Origin: Halichondria panicea
Taxonomy: Eukaryota > Porifera > Demospongiae > Suberitida > Halichondriidae
DNA: 64,000 bases
Direction: 5' to 3'
Assembly: GCF_963675165.1 (NCBI RefSeq)
Contig: NC_087384.1
Span: 4,209,182-4,273,181, forward strand
The translations under genes and the position numbers were made by a program. The number at the start of each line of letters is the position of its first letter. The stretch's first letter is position 1. A model generated the notes under the pieces. That model did not search any database and was not told where the DNA came from. It was given only the letters and a program-made list of their open reading frames with translations. Below, one piece after another: positions 25,614-37,873 of the stretch.

Positions 25614-28534
25614 TAAACAGCTACATAATTATTATAGATATCTACTTCTAGAAAACTTTTAATTTAGTACAGTACTTTATACTCGTAGCTCTATCTCTCC
25701 ATTTATATACATAATTCATAATAATTATAGGCCTGAGACGACTATAGATCTATTGTGCTTTCTATTACTGATTAGATTTCCGCTATTAGGATGTGATTGC
25801 CTAGCAATGTATCTGGTGGTCTCAGAGGGGTAAGCATTATTTCTGTAATAATTTCACATTAAAGCACATAGACTGTCGTCGCACAAGTAACATCAAAGTA
25901 TTGATGGCCACATGACTCAAATAGAATGCCGAAGGACTCGGGATCTAGTATCAGTTTTCGAAGTATGGCCCGCGGGATAATTAATCACCAGTTCTTCCAT
26001 CAGGCCTAAAACTATGGCAATGCCTGTATTATTCTCATAATTGTTATAAAGGTGCCCATATCATTATTCCATTATGTCACCAAATTATGTCAGCATAATC
26101 TACCAACCCCTACACTCGACAATGTATCTCGTGGATCTCCATTAGGAGTGCTTTAACATGCAGGGTTAATATTTAGACGATTAAAGCATAGTCAAAATGT
26201 CATTTGGAAGGCAAATAAAACGGAAGTAGTAGATCTAGTATATATAACCTGATCTACTCCAGCTGCCTGCATGCTGTCTCTGTCACATTGCTCAAATTAC
26301 AATGAGAACGAGAACCTTGTAAGTTACAACAACTGTCAGAAGGGGTGAACTATAGCGCTACACCTCACTCGAACCATGCCAATACTATATCAACCACCAA
26401 CTGACCAATTTTCTTCGCATTCTTTTTGGTTTTGGACCAACCATGCACTTTTCCCAACAAAATGTTCTTTGCGCTCTTGTTGTAGCTTGGCTGAATCAAT
26501 CCTATAGCATAGTGACTACCGACACAATTAACCACGCGCAGAAGCTTTGTTAGCCATGCTTACGAAAGGACACGTTCAACATGCACAAATTAAGAAGCCA
26601 TGCAATATTATAAATAATGTTTTTGCTGAATGGCCGGCCATCGATGCACCGTGCAGCTGAGTTGGATTCGGTCCTAGAGCTACTCAATGAATTACTAGCA
26701 CAAAGTATACAATAATTATGTTAGAATGCGGATAGAGATTCATTGACCTTTGACCTTGTGCAGACTTACCTAAAAAATTTGGCGATTTGTGTTGAACATG
26801 CCTACTGTGAGTGCAGCTAACAAAGTTTTCACGCGTGGTTATTCTGGCGGGAGATGATAGCGGGTGACCCTTCTCGGCCACCATACACATGTCGTTCAAC
26901 ACGCCCGAAGAAACTTGGAGATCATAGCTGCAATTTACCATAGACTATTCATGCACTATACCATTTACCTTTGTAGTACATGTACTTATGCACGAGGCGT
27001 GGTGATGGTGGCGGTCGCAGTGAAATGTGGTAACCACCTCGCGGTAGCGATGGCGGGTGACCCTGTCGGCCACCATAAGGAAGCGAAGCCTGAGTAAATG
27101 AAAGCATCATTTGACACGTTTGTGTCACTATGGAAAGTTTACGGGATTACCACAATGGCCTTTACATTTTATACACTACATTGTATAGAAGGTTATGCAT
27201 GGACAATCCTACTTTAAATGCTCTCCCCCTTTCTGGGACAAGAGTTCTTCTAAGATGGACGTTGAAAGTCGAGGTTGTCCCCAACAAACTTAAATCCAAC
27301 CGGTGAAAGTAGGAATTGATGTTGGTGGGAACCGGTGAAAGTCGGACTTGATTGAGGGTAAATATATATTAATTGTTAGCATATATCTATGTCTCACAAG
27401 ATCATCTGCTATCACCTCATTATAATCATCGACAGATGTAATGGGACTAAAATCTGGATGACTATACCGGTACATGTATATAATGCATACAGTCGTCAGA
27501 TGATAAGCTCGCTCAGAGGGACATCCTGTTTGGTCAGGGAGTAGTCCGTATCGGTGGCGGTTTGGGATGGTGTGTCAGTGATCGATACTGTGATAGTGAT
27601 ATGAGTATTGCTAAATGATAAAAATTTGACCGATACATCCGCAGTGCATGGATTTGGGGATTCTCTCAACCAACTCATCCTGCCACTCCTGCACTTCAAC
27701 GTTATAGTCTTGGGAAGTACCTCTCACAATATTCAGCGATCCTTTGTAGGAGTCTCGAGAGGCACAAGTTAATTCAGTTAGTGGCTAAAAATATCCGAAA
27801 ACCTTGGAATTAATACATGTGTTAAAAATGTGTTAAAAATGTGTTGAGTCATGTAATCTGTGACGACAATATCAGATTCTGCGGTTTTTGAGTTCCATGT
27901 TCATTACAAGATAACATAAACAGCCCTCTGCATGGACTAACTATCGGTGATGTCTGCTCTTCAATATAGTACAAAAATAAGGATTTAGTCATGTTCATCT
28001 GCCACCTATATGTCTTCTTCATCTCATTCTTGATTGGGTTACCCAAGATTCACACCCCAATAGGCATATTGGTATACTATAGTATAAAACTAGCAAAATT
28101 ACTAATTGTAGGCTCCCATACACAAAAGGCAATGCAAGAATAGCTGTCATACTAGATAGAGCAAAAGCACAGAAGCATGTACACCGCATTACTAATAAGT
28201 TTGCTGGTGAAACACCTTAATTGCGAATGAGCCAAATCAGCAGAAAAATTGCCACCCTTTTTGCGATCTAACTATTGCGCTTCTGGCAAGGATCGTGTGT
28301 ATAGATTTTTTGCAATTGCAAAATAATCAAAATGAACACTCGCATAATTATGTTTGACTCGCAAAACATTCTAGTAATACGGTAGTGATCATCGGTAATG
28401 CACAAAATAAGAGGGTAAAGAATAATGACACGTAATGAGAATTCAACGTATATACATAGCACAAAGGCATAATTTGATATAGTATGCATGTGTGTTCATG
28501 AGCTTGCATTTGCTTTTTAGTGAATAGTTAGCTA
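25614..28534. other. Spacer between POT relic and receptor B2
   Basis: Near-identical to 10515-13390 of unit 1, including the duplicated ggcgggtgaccct block. No gene recognised. Confidence 0.5.
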
Positions 28535-29602
28535 TTAAATAGTTGGTATTGCTCGACGATGGAAGATCAATTTTCGATACTTTTGTAATACGTCCTGTTT
28601 AAAAAGGAAAGCAATACAAATTGTTACTCCTTGAAAGCTGTTTAGCAAAACAACAGTTCTTGTGAACCAGACGTTTGTGATAGCGTACTTGAAAATGGCA
28701 CATATCCATGTTATTCCACTGGCACAGATGATAGTAATAATGAAACGTGTGTATTGTACATTTGTTTGCTTGTTTGAATGCTTTCTGCTACAATAAAAAG
28801 CATGTGATCTGATCATTAGAGTAACAAGAATAGTAAACATAATCAGATTGAAGAGCATGGAAATCGAGAATGGAATTTCGACAAAAATAACCTCTGATAT
28901 GAGATGGTTTATCCAACAGGCGGTAGGATAACGCGCATATCCAACCCATTCGCTTGTATTGTCAACAACTATTGCTGCTGTTACGATCGATAATGGAACT
29001 CCCCAACCAAACACTAATAGTGCAGGAACTCGTCCGTATTGACAGTTCAGAGACTCTTTCTTCAGTTTACAAGCATTATTGAAGCAATAAACTGTATCTA
29101 ACATTGTGGCTGACATGAGCATGAATTGTGACAGCAGGAAAAAATGTAGCAACACTGCTACAACGTAGCACATCTCTTCTGGGTTCCCTATAGATCCCAA
29201 TATTACCACTGTTAGATCGAATCCACAATTGGCCAGACACAAGTTAATGATTAGCACATGAAAAGAAGTGCAGATGGTGCGAAACATACATAATGATATT
29301 ATCACAAAACCATCACCGACAATTGACAGACTGCACGTCACCGCTAGTAAAATTTGAAAGAGCTTTGTATCATCATAGTTAGGCATACAACCTTGGGGCT
29401 CCCCCATCTCATTATAGCACACCACTTGAACAGTCTCATTACTGTCGGAGGCCCATCTTTCTGAATCACTCAAGTTCTTTATTGGCACTAGCGACAATCC
29501 ATTCGAACAAGTCAGTCCAGTGCATGCTTGTCCATTGCATAAAGACCTGCTTACGATGATTTGTAGAATAACTATCTGCAGAATACTAACTATGGGCATC
29601 AT
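28535..29602 (-). CDS. Secretin/adhesion-class (7tm_2) receptor B2, intact
   Basis: Single-exon paralog of B1, about 355 residues from the MMPIVS start at 29602 (a second Met follows directly). Same architecture: signal peptide, short Cys-rich ectodomain with NLSD and NETV sequons, seven TMs, TM4 FGWGVP, TM6 GITWI, TM7 NSFQG. Replacements relative to B1 include ECL1 (IGNPEE for IVIHPEK), several in TM3 and TM5, and TM6/ECL3 (KYAIT for KYVFT). All seven TMs are open, so it is probably functional. Noncoding flanks are almost identical to those of B1. Confidence 0.87.
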   Translation of the reverse strand: MMPIVSILQIVILQIIVSRSLCNGQACTGLTCSNGLSLVPIKNLSDSERWASDSNETVQVVCYNEMGEPQGCMPNYDDTKLFQILLAVTCSLSIVGDGFVIISLCMFRTICTSFHVLIINLCLANCGFDLTVVILGSIGNPEEMCYVVAVLLHFFLLSQFMLMSATMLDTVYCFNNACKLKKESLNCQYGRVPALLVFGWGVPLSIVTAAIVVDNTSEWVGYARYPTACWINHLISEVIFVEIPFSISMLFNLIMFTILVTLMIRSHAFYCSRKHSNKQTNVQYTRFIITIICASGITWICAIFKYAITNVWFTRTVVLLNSFQGVTICIAFLFKQDVLQKYRKLIFHRRAIPTI

Positions 29603-32130
29603 TTCGATGTTAAGTTTATTACCAACTTGGTTGATATTGACAAGCATTCCACATTGCACACTTACTAGGCGTGTGATAGTTTTCCCATGGCAAGGCTTGG
29701 TTAATATGTACGTAGGAAGTTAATAGTCATTGTGTAGGAGTGACTAAGCGATATGACACTAATTGAAGTATTATAATTCTAACAGTAAACAGATTACGGC
29801 AAACAGACGTCCTCCGGATGTCAATTACCCAATGACCTATGTCATGCATATCTTATTATGACACTCGATCTTTATACAAAGAGTGCATGGCATTGTGCAA
29901 TTTGAGGTCACAGTCTAAAATAATATATAACTCGTCCAGCACATTCCTCGCCAAGAACATGCATTATGAATTGTCCCAGTTCCTGAACATGCTGAGAGTG
30001 AAAAAGAAATCGAGACAAAGAGAAAAGTTAATGTATATAGACGTTTAAACACAACTATATTATATATATGTATGGTACCTGGAAATAGGGCCAAGAACTA
30101 CAATGCAACATTTTTTGAAAAAGGATGCTCGAGACTCACTCTAAATCTGCTAGCAATTCTAATCAGACTCTTTCTCAGGTTGCATGTATTATACGCTTTG
30201 CTCCACTCACGATTTCTTATACTAAATCTTCATTATAACTCTCATTCCTTACCAGCATTATTATTATACGACAACTGTTTGATTGGATGCATAAAGACAT
30301 AGGACTACTGTTTGATTGAGAATGCATAAAGACATAGGCCAACTCGTAGCATCAAAGGGGGTTATTACACTAGTACTTACAATAGCTAGGATTGGCCGAG
30401 GAATGCACCAATAAGTAAGGAGAGAGAGAGCCGTACGTCAAACCGCTTAACAGACAATAATAAAGCATTTGCATCACTACTTTACAAACATTATTTTGAT
30501 GCTTAAGACTTTGAATGTGTTCCCCCTGGAATACTCATAATCACTTGTTATGTTTGTTAATGGTCCTGTATGCAACATTTGCACATGAATGAAATATATA
30601 CACTTGTTTCAAAGGGTACCCATTAATTGTTGTTATTACAGTATAATATCACTTCGTTAGGAACAGATATGTACTGTGACAGCTATATACAGCATGCCAC
30701 GAATATTATTTCACCTCCAAAACTGCTAATAAAAGGGAGAGAGTATTGAACGAAGCAATACCTTGGATCAGGAAAGTAAAGTGACTTCCTGCTTGGTAAC
30801 TGACCATCCGAGCGCCTGGAGCTGCCACTTGGCTCGAGGCAGCAATGTTATTGCCAAATTGTCTGTACACGTGCATGTTTCAGTCAGGAAGTTACGTTAC
30901 GTTCTGATGCAAAGTATGCATATGTTCCATACTCTCTCGCTCTTCTTGAAATTATAACAATACATAAATGTCAACCGTGCATGCTAACATATTGTACGTA
31001 CTTCTTCATTGCATACACAGCTTGTTTTATGTACTTAGAACTACACATCATTAACTTGCATAATAGACCTGTGAATAAAGTTGTGATGGATGACATACTA
31101 CTCTCTCCCACTCGCTTGTTTTGATACTTTTTGGTGATTACCCCACATAACAAACGTTTTTGTGGGACTAGGAATTTTTATAGTTGGTTTCAATACGTAA
31201 TACCAGTATATCCTTGTAATTCTGGGAATACTCAATAATTATACTACTGCACTGGAATTTGTACAGTAAAGCAGTGCATGCTATTACATACCACATCTGT
31301 AGCAATAACTGCACGTTATCAAGCTGTAGTTGCATGATGTCAGTAAGGGACCACATACTTGAGAATTAATAACAGGCTAGCTACTTAGAAGTGCATGATT
31401 TGCCTGTTGTTTAGAAACGAAATCGCTAATTGCCAGACTGCACAGCGCCTGTGAGTGTAGTACCTCCTCTGATTCAATCCCATATTGCATGAGTAACGAT
31501 GCTATTAATTATACTAATTGGCTGTAATCACTGTAATGCCAGTAATGGGTGTAATGGCAATAAGCACTAATCACTGTTACGGTAATCACTGTAATGGCAG
31601 TAATCGCTGTTTACAGTAATGAGTCACTACCGTGCAAACTATTATTATGCGACACTCTCAATCTTAAACAATTTTCTGGCTTGTAAAAGTAGCTACAGCT
31701 GTGTTGACGATTATGCTGCATCCTAATTGTAGGTTAAGATTGGCACTTCGTCCCTACTCTGGCCACTTGAAAAACATAATCTAGGCTAGATCTAGTAGAT
31801 CTATACTGACCTCCAATTAGCCTCTACACACCAGGACACCTTACTTTGAATAAATACTGGTCAATCTAACTAGGTTTAAATGTAATCTTTATCGGGAGGA
31901 TCATCAATCACAAACTCACGAACTATCTATATAATATACAAATCTAGTGAAAATATGGGATAGATTAACAATGACTACCACATACTCATTGACAACAATT
32001 ATGCCAGTATTTAGATCTACTGTGCACTGTCCCAATGACAAGCAGCTGTTTCATGTATTGTCATGTGTTTAAATTAGTGACTGGGTGAAACGGTTAGGCC
32101 TATGTTCTGTGCTGATAAGTGCATATAACC

Positions 32131-32423
32131 TAGCCTCAAGACTAGCCGTTCGTTATCTGAAAGAACGCCTGGTCAAGTTCTAATGTAGAACTTGTCTAAT
32201 TGGTCCAGGAATTTCTTGGACCGATAATTGCCCGCAACAACCATACTTGCCGTGAATATCATACAGTAACGTGCAGCCAGCTATAGTATTGTTGTGTTGG
32301 CGGTTACCACAATCATGTTCACAACTACTCAGGCCTAGCCACTAGCTGACTCAGCTAAACGAGTTCTACATTGGAACTTGACCAGGCGTTCTTTCAGATA
32401 ACGAACAGCTGGTCTTGAGGCTA
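32131..32423. mobile_element. Unit 3 copy of the ~300 bp TIR element
   Basis: Same terminal inverted repeats as the element at 2595-2899, with small indels between the arms. Its presence here and in unit 1 shows that the unit 2 version is a secondary loss. Confidence 0.75.
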
Positions 32424-34412
32424 ATGATAACCCACCCTTTGTTGAGTGTGGGGAAATTGGCATGATAAATACAGTAAACTAAGGCGTGCAAGACTATACA
32501 GTGAACTCTTTTAGCCAGCATGCTTTATTAATAGCATGATAAGATTAAAGGGACCCATGGTTGCAGTGTGGTAAAGAGTGTTACATAAATAACCATCCAT
32601 AACCTGAGTTAATTATGCACAGGCCGATTTTTCTTTAATAAAACGGAGCGGAAGGCGTTCAAAGAAAAAACGGCCTGGGACCAAGGTGTCGATCCCAAGG
32701 CGCTACTTTCTGTTTTATAAGAAAATCGGCGTGGGGACAAGACCACATCATTAATATTAGCTTGGTCCCAGGCCAATTTTTTTTAATAGAACGAAGTTGA
32801 AAATACGTTGGCGGCCTAGCTAGAGACGACTCGACTGACAACGAGGCTACATTAATATATATGACAGTGCCGTCGTAAGTTCGCAAATGAAGATCAAACA
32901 TTCTGCCCTAAGACCTCTCAGTTGATTGCACGCTCCTTTGTTGCTGTACAATGTTACCAGTAAAAGGAGTAAGACAGTAGCCTCGATTCTAGGCTAATAC
33001 GACAAGCGCGGTACTTTCAGTCCCCAGACGTATAGATAGGCCTCGGCAGATTTTTCTGGATCTTATAAATTTTAATAATTATTTATGCACCTCTTTAACT
33101 ACATTTTCTCATTATGCTGCTATACTACTGACTAAACAATGTAATGATTTTCGTTAATTTTAATCTCTGCTATACCTGGCTCGATTCACGTGCAGATTTT
33201 TGCAACAAGCTGAGTTGTAAATGGTATAGAAGCGTTTTTTGCTTTCAATCTTCTCGCTTAATTGCACCTATTTTTTCTTTTCAAAGCCAGAAATGTACCT
33301 ATTTTCCCCAGCATATTATTCTCTATACTCAGGAGTCTCTATTTTTATGAATTATGCTAGCAAAATTCCCCAACGACTACGTATAGAATGAAGATTGTAA
33401 AAAAATGATCACAGTACGTGTCATGAGATTTTCATGATGCGCTGCGAGCTGCTCATGGCGCGTTCTAAACTGAAAGTAGTGTACCCATTGATAACGTGGC
33501 GTTTAGTCGAGGAATAATAATTATGAGAATTATCCTCGCATAATTAATTTTTAGCACTACGGTACACAACGTTGCCAGAACATAGAGCCTCGCATAATTA
33601 TATATCAAGCACTATAGTAACAACGTTGCCAGAGCATAGAGCCTCGCGCATGTTCTTATCTCACCGTAGCGAGAACAAAATATCATGATGCAAAACAATG
33701 GCAAAATACTGATTCTCTGTCTGATTCTCGCTTGATCCTACTGACTCGTGAGTATATAGTGGCGGCTGAACAGAACTGGAGTACATGTGTGTCTAGAACG
33801 GCACAGCTCTCTAAATTCAAATAATCAGAGAAGTTGAACATTTCTCATTCACACACACCTATAACTTGTCTTCTCCGCCATAGAGAAGCTACAACATTCT
33901 ATAAAAGACTCGCCTCTCTACACTCACACAAACAATCAGCTGGCTTGGCTACGTTGCATTCTCGCTTTAGTATATAAGAGGCATGAGATCCTCAAGGGGA
34001 ACAGTATTATTACACCCCACTCTTTGATAGATTAACAATGGACGAATCAAAGTTGCATTTTGAAACCTGAACCTTCCATAATTATACCACATGCTTAAAC
34101 TTTGCAGCATTCCTTTCTCCCTAATATGCTGTACTCTAAATGTTTCTCTACTATAATAATTGTTGCTACAGTTAACTTTAACCTAAAACTTTTCTCTTTC
34201 TGCTTCCTATACACAAACCAATACAAACTTAGCAGAATCGGTAGATTAGCTATCCGCCATTATTTTGCAACATAGAATTTCCACATGCAGCCACGTGGCT
34301 ATACTATAGCCATGTATCAGTCTACAGTTTTCACTGCTTATCACATATAAAAAAACAGTAGGGGTACAATAGAATTACCTTACCACACCACTACAACTCT
34401 TATAGTCGCACC

Positions 34413-34459
34413 TAGCCTCGATTCAAGGCCGTATTTTAATCGGCCTTGAATCGAGGCTA
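34413..34459. repeat. Hairpin, TAGCCTCGATTC family (unit 3)
   Basis: The best preserved of the three positional equivalents: 18 bp complementary arms around an AT-rich 11 base centre. Confidence 0.8.
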
Positions 34460-34579
34460 AGTCGCACCATGCAACTGACAAACTCTTTTGGTCACAAGAT
34501 TCTGAAATACAATCTGCTTGTTTTGTTTGAGACTCTTGCACATGGGCTGGTAGGCTAATCTACCGGTAATACAAGTACC

Positions 34580-35695
34580 ATTTTTTTGGACATTGCCAAA
34601 TGATTTCCAGAACCACAACTCTCTTGAATTCATAATTATGAGCTCAAGGACCACACAATATGAAAGGTGTACTTGTCGGCTTACTACATGCATGCAACCG
34701 GAAGGTTCAATTTATAATAAATTCCGATTATAATAATATCCTCTGTTACGGTATTCAGTGTTTTTCCGAAAGAGTCGCCAATTTTCTGAATCACTTGCAA
34801 ATTCTGGTAATAAAAGATTTAATTTTTGGACCTTAGCTGTTAGATCTACTTCAAATCTCTCCACAACAGAAACGGCACTAAAAAAACAAGCACTGCGGAG
34901 GATGTGTAGATATGTAAGCTACATTGAACCTTTCATAAGCAGATTTTGTCCCAGATCTGCTTATGCTTGGTCTTTTCTCTCCCTATATATATACCCGATT
35001 ATACCCATGCACTATAACAACTGTTTACTGTTCTATTAATCACTACAAACCCACCACCTTATGTTGCCATGGAAACATTTTAGTTGTAGATTATTTATTC
35101 ACCTACACAATGGATATTTACATTTAAGTATAACTATACTCATGGTAATCTACCCCTGGCTGGGTGCACTGTAGTGTCCGTATGCTTATTATTTTTAGGG
35201 GGTGTCAAATTTTTTTCGCCAATTTCGCTAAGAAGCAGATGGTATCGAGGCTAAACACTGATTTCTGAGCAAAGTTTATTTCGCCAATTTTGCGCAAAAT
35301 CATGCAGATACACAAGCCTCGAGACCAGCTTAGTATTGACCTCGAGAACAAGCCGCTCAGGGTGTCAAGGCTAGCACAAAAACACACTAACTTCTAAGCA
35401 AAATTGACGAAAATAAAATAACGTTTTAACAGACACTAAAAACTAGGCTAAAAGTCTGCAAGAGAAGTTTGCAGAAATTCAAGGAGTGCATGACCTTAAT
35501 TAGCTCAGGTCAAGTGGTTCCTTCCTCCTCTGAGGTACAAGTATAAACTCGATACATCGGGAGAGGAGAGATTTTCTCAAAATTTATGAGGGATATTTGA
35601 GCAACGAATCAGGAAAAAGCAGGAGCTAGTACCTGAGGGGATTCAGCTGTCAGCTGTCAGCTTACCAGGAGGAGGAGATGACTACCATTGAAGAC
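34580..35695 (+). pseudogene. POT/SLC15 transporter relic, split (unit 3)
   Basis: Third copy of the split relic: block 1 about 34580-34700 (keeps cttgaattcataattatgag, closer to the gene than units 1-2) and block 2 about 35520-35695 (C-terminal tail). No open frame. It faces receptor A3. Confidence 0.78.
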
Positions 35696-35962
35696 TGGTG
35701 ATTGAGAACAAATTTTACTGATTTTATGTTCACAAAGGGCACTGCATGCAAAAGCAGGCTACCATAATTAAAGCACTAGAGTACAAAGTACAGAAGAAGC
35801 TGTATGTAATAACCATGCATACACTTCAGTCAATATTACAACATAGGACGTAAACTATACAGATACTGTACAGGAAACGACTAACTGATTAACTAACTCA
35901 GCGTACTATGTGTGTTCATACAAATGAGCTTGGATTCGCTTCGAAGTCTGTCAATTATATAG

Positions 35963-37030
35963 TTACGTATTATAGTTAATAGTCCGCTCTGCTACTTGAC
36001 AACGGGAGATCAAATTTTGATACCTTTGAAATACTTCCTGTCTAAAAAGGAATGCAACACAAATTGCTAATCCTTGAAAGCTGTTTAACAAAACAACAGT
36101 CCTTGCAAACCAAACGTTTGTGAACACGTATTTAAAAATGACACATATCCACGTTATTCCACTGGCACAGAAGATAGTAATGACGAATCTTGTGTATGGT
36201 ATATTTGTTTGCTTGCTAGGGTACTTCTTGTTGCCACGAAACGCTTTTAATCTGATCACAAGAGCAATAAGAATAGTGAACATAATGACATTGAAGAGTA
36301 TGGAAATCGAGAATGGTATGCTGATAAAAATAACCTCGAGACAAGATGATCTATCCAGCAGGTGTTAAGATCACGCCCATATCCTACCCATTCGCTTGTA
36401 TTGTTCACAATTAGAGCTGTTGTTACGATCGATAATGACACTCCCCAGCCAAACACTAAATCTAGTAGTATAGGAACCCATCTGTTCAGGGACTGTTTCT
36501 TCAGTTTACTAGCATTATAGAAGGAACAAACGGTATCTAATATTGTGGCTGACATGAGCATGAATTGTGACAACAGGAAAAAATGTAGCAACACTGCTAC
36601 ACTGTAGCACAGCTCTTTTGTGTACTCTGTAGTTACCACTGTTAGATCGAATCCACAATTGGCCAGACACACGTTGATTTTTAGCACATGAAAAGAAGTG
36701 CAGAATGGTTCGAAACAGACATAATGATATTATTACAAAACCATCATCGACAATTGACAGACTGCATGCCACCTTTAGCACAATTTGAAAGAGCTTCGTA
36801 TCATCATAGTTAGGCAGACAACCTTGGGGCTCCCCCATCTCATTATAGCATACCACTTGCACAGTCTCATTACTGTCGGAGGTCAATCCCTCTGAATCAC
36901 TCAAGTTATTTATTGGTACTAGCGACAATCCATCCGGACAACTCATTCCAGTGCATGGTCGGTCATTACATAAAGACGTTCCTACGATGATTTGTAGAAC
37001 AAGTATCTGCAGAATACTAGCCATGAGCAT
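35963..37030 (-). pseudogene. Secretin/adhesion-class 7TM receptor A3, frameshifted
   Basis: Starts at 37030 with MLMASILQ, like receptor C. The ectodomain through TM1 is open; a 1-base insertion near 36707 (cagaatgg for cggatgg) breaks the frame between TM1 and TM2. A 9-base in-frame loss sits near 36630, another near 36485, and a 1-base deletion near 36338 shifts again before TM5. The C-terminal part (35963-36283) reads through TM6 GITWI and TM7 NSFQG. It lacks the 16-base deletion seen in A1 and A2, so it lost function independently. Confidence 0.87.
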
Positions 37031-37058
37031 TTCAATGTTAATTTAACTGTTTTGATAA

Positions 37059-37201
37059 GGCCACTGTTAGTTGCATACTTGTTTCAGATCAACCTCCCTC
37101 CTCGGTTTTGCTCACCTCCTCATGAAATTAAGTCATTATTGCTGATGTCAGCCATTATTTGTGGTCAAAGTCCTTTTTTTGCCGACACTGCATTATTTTA
37201 C
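37059..37201. mobile_element. Reversed partial GGCCAC MITE at the broken end of unit 3
   Basis: Reverse complement of about 5441-5578 of unit 1, starting exactly at the ggccactgttag terminus within the 5' flank of receptor A3. It stops in the middle of the element. A piece matching the opposite end lies in the same orientation at 41399-41490. Confidence 0.75.
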
Positions 37202-37873
37202 AGCAGTTTTAAGCACCTTTGCAACACACACACACAAATGGGTAAACCACAATGTAAACCCACAATGTACATGGACTACATGCAAGCTAGCCTTGAGTGG
37301 TTTCTTACCAAATAAAAATTGGCCAGTGTACTAACACAACAACTATATAGGTATACATGGTTGCAGTAATAAGACCTACTCCACAGATGTGAGATGGAGA
37401 ATGATGTACCAGAGCTGAGGTGTGTACTTGGTCTATCTCATATCACACAGAAAAAATAACTAGCAATTTGAAATGTGAACATAATTATTGACAGCAGTGA
37501 TAGCAGTGGCGTAGGAAGAGAGTTATCACTTAGAGAGCATGGAAAAAATTTAGAAGGGGAGCTGATACGCATGTGCACACATATTAAAGTGCGCCTGCAA
37601 TGGGGTCTTAGGGTAGTCCCCTAAAAAAATTGCATGCTCTGGTATTGATTGGTGTATTTGGTACAATTAAAAGCTTGATCTTTGATTCAATTGAGCTTGG
37701 GTAAAAAGCAAGCATGCAGTGTTAGGGGCCTAGTTCCTCTTTTAGTACACCACTGGACTGGCAGTACATGTACTGCAGATAGTCTCCCATTTGAGTAACC
37801 ACAATTTACTACAATAGTACATTGTGGTTTTATGCTTGTGTTCATGTGTTGCAAAGGTGCTTAAAACTGCTGT
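37200..37873. repeat. Inverted repeat pair enclosing a CAGTGGCG element
   Basis: About 55 bases at 37200-37256 (cagcagttttaagcaccttt) recur inverted at 37818-37873. Between them lies a ~250 bp element at 37504-37755 with ends cagtggcgtagg and tacaccactg. No gene. Confidence 0.65.
37504..37755. mobile_element. ~250 bp MITE with CAGTGGYGTA ends
   Basis: Left end cagtggcgtaggaag; right end, reverse-complemented, cagtggtgtactaaaag. Short inverted ends resemble those of the unit 2 insertion at 19328-20134. No coding capacity; the target duplication is not clear. Confidence 0.55.

Larger units (their letters stand above)
15193..30334. repeat. Tandem segmental duplication, unit 2
   Basis: Second full copy, collinear with unit 1. 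Differences include loss of about 1.2 kb matching 1640-2858 of unit 1 (junction near 16589), an extra 807 bp transposon at 19328-20134, a 56 bp hairpin at 19157-19212 mostly missing from unit 1, and replacement of about 0.42 kb at the 3' end of receptor A by about 0.98 kb of unrelated DNA (21680-22664). It contains broken receptor A2 and intact receptor B2. Confidence 0.93.
30335..37058. repeat. Tandem segmental duplication, unit 3 (truncated)
   Basis: Third copy, collinear with units 1 and 2 up to the start of the A-type receptor, then ended by a MITE fragment at 37059. It is more divergent than units 1 and 2 are from each other. It lacks the elements at 4329-4688 and 5191-5578 of unit 1 and about 0.55 kb matching 1242-1795, but keeps the 2595-2899 inverted-repeat element that unit 2 has lost. 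Everything from the second POT relic to the B-type receptor is missing. Confidence 0.9.

Noticed and set aside
36120-36368. Frames on + opposite TM5-TM7 of receptors (also 7379-7609)
   Set aside because: Antisense shadows that follow the receptor sequence and appear wherever a receptor copy exists.
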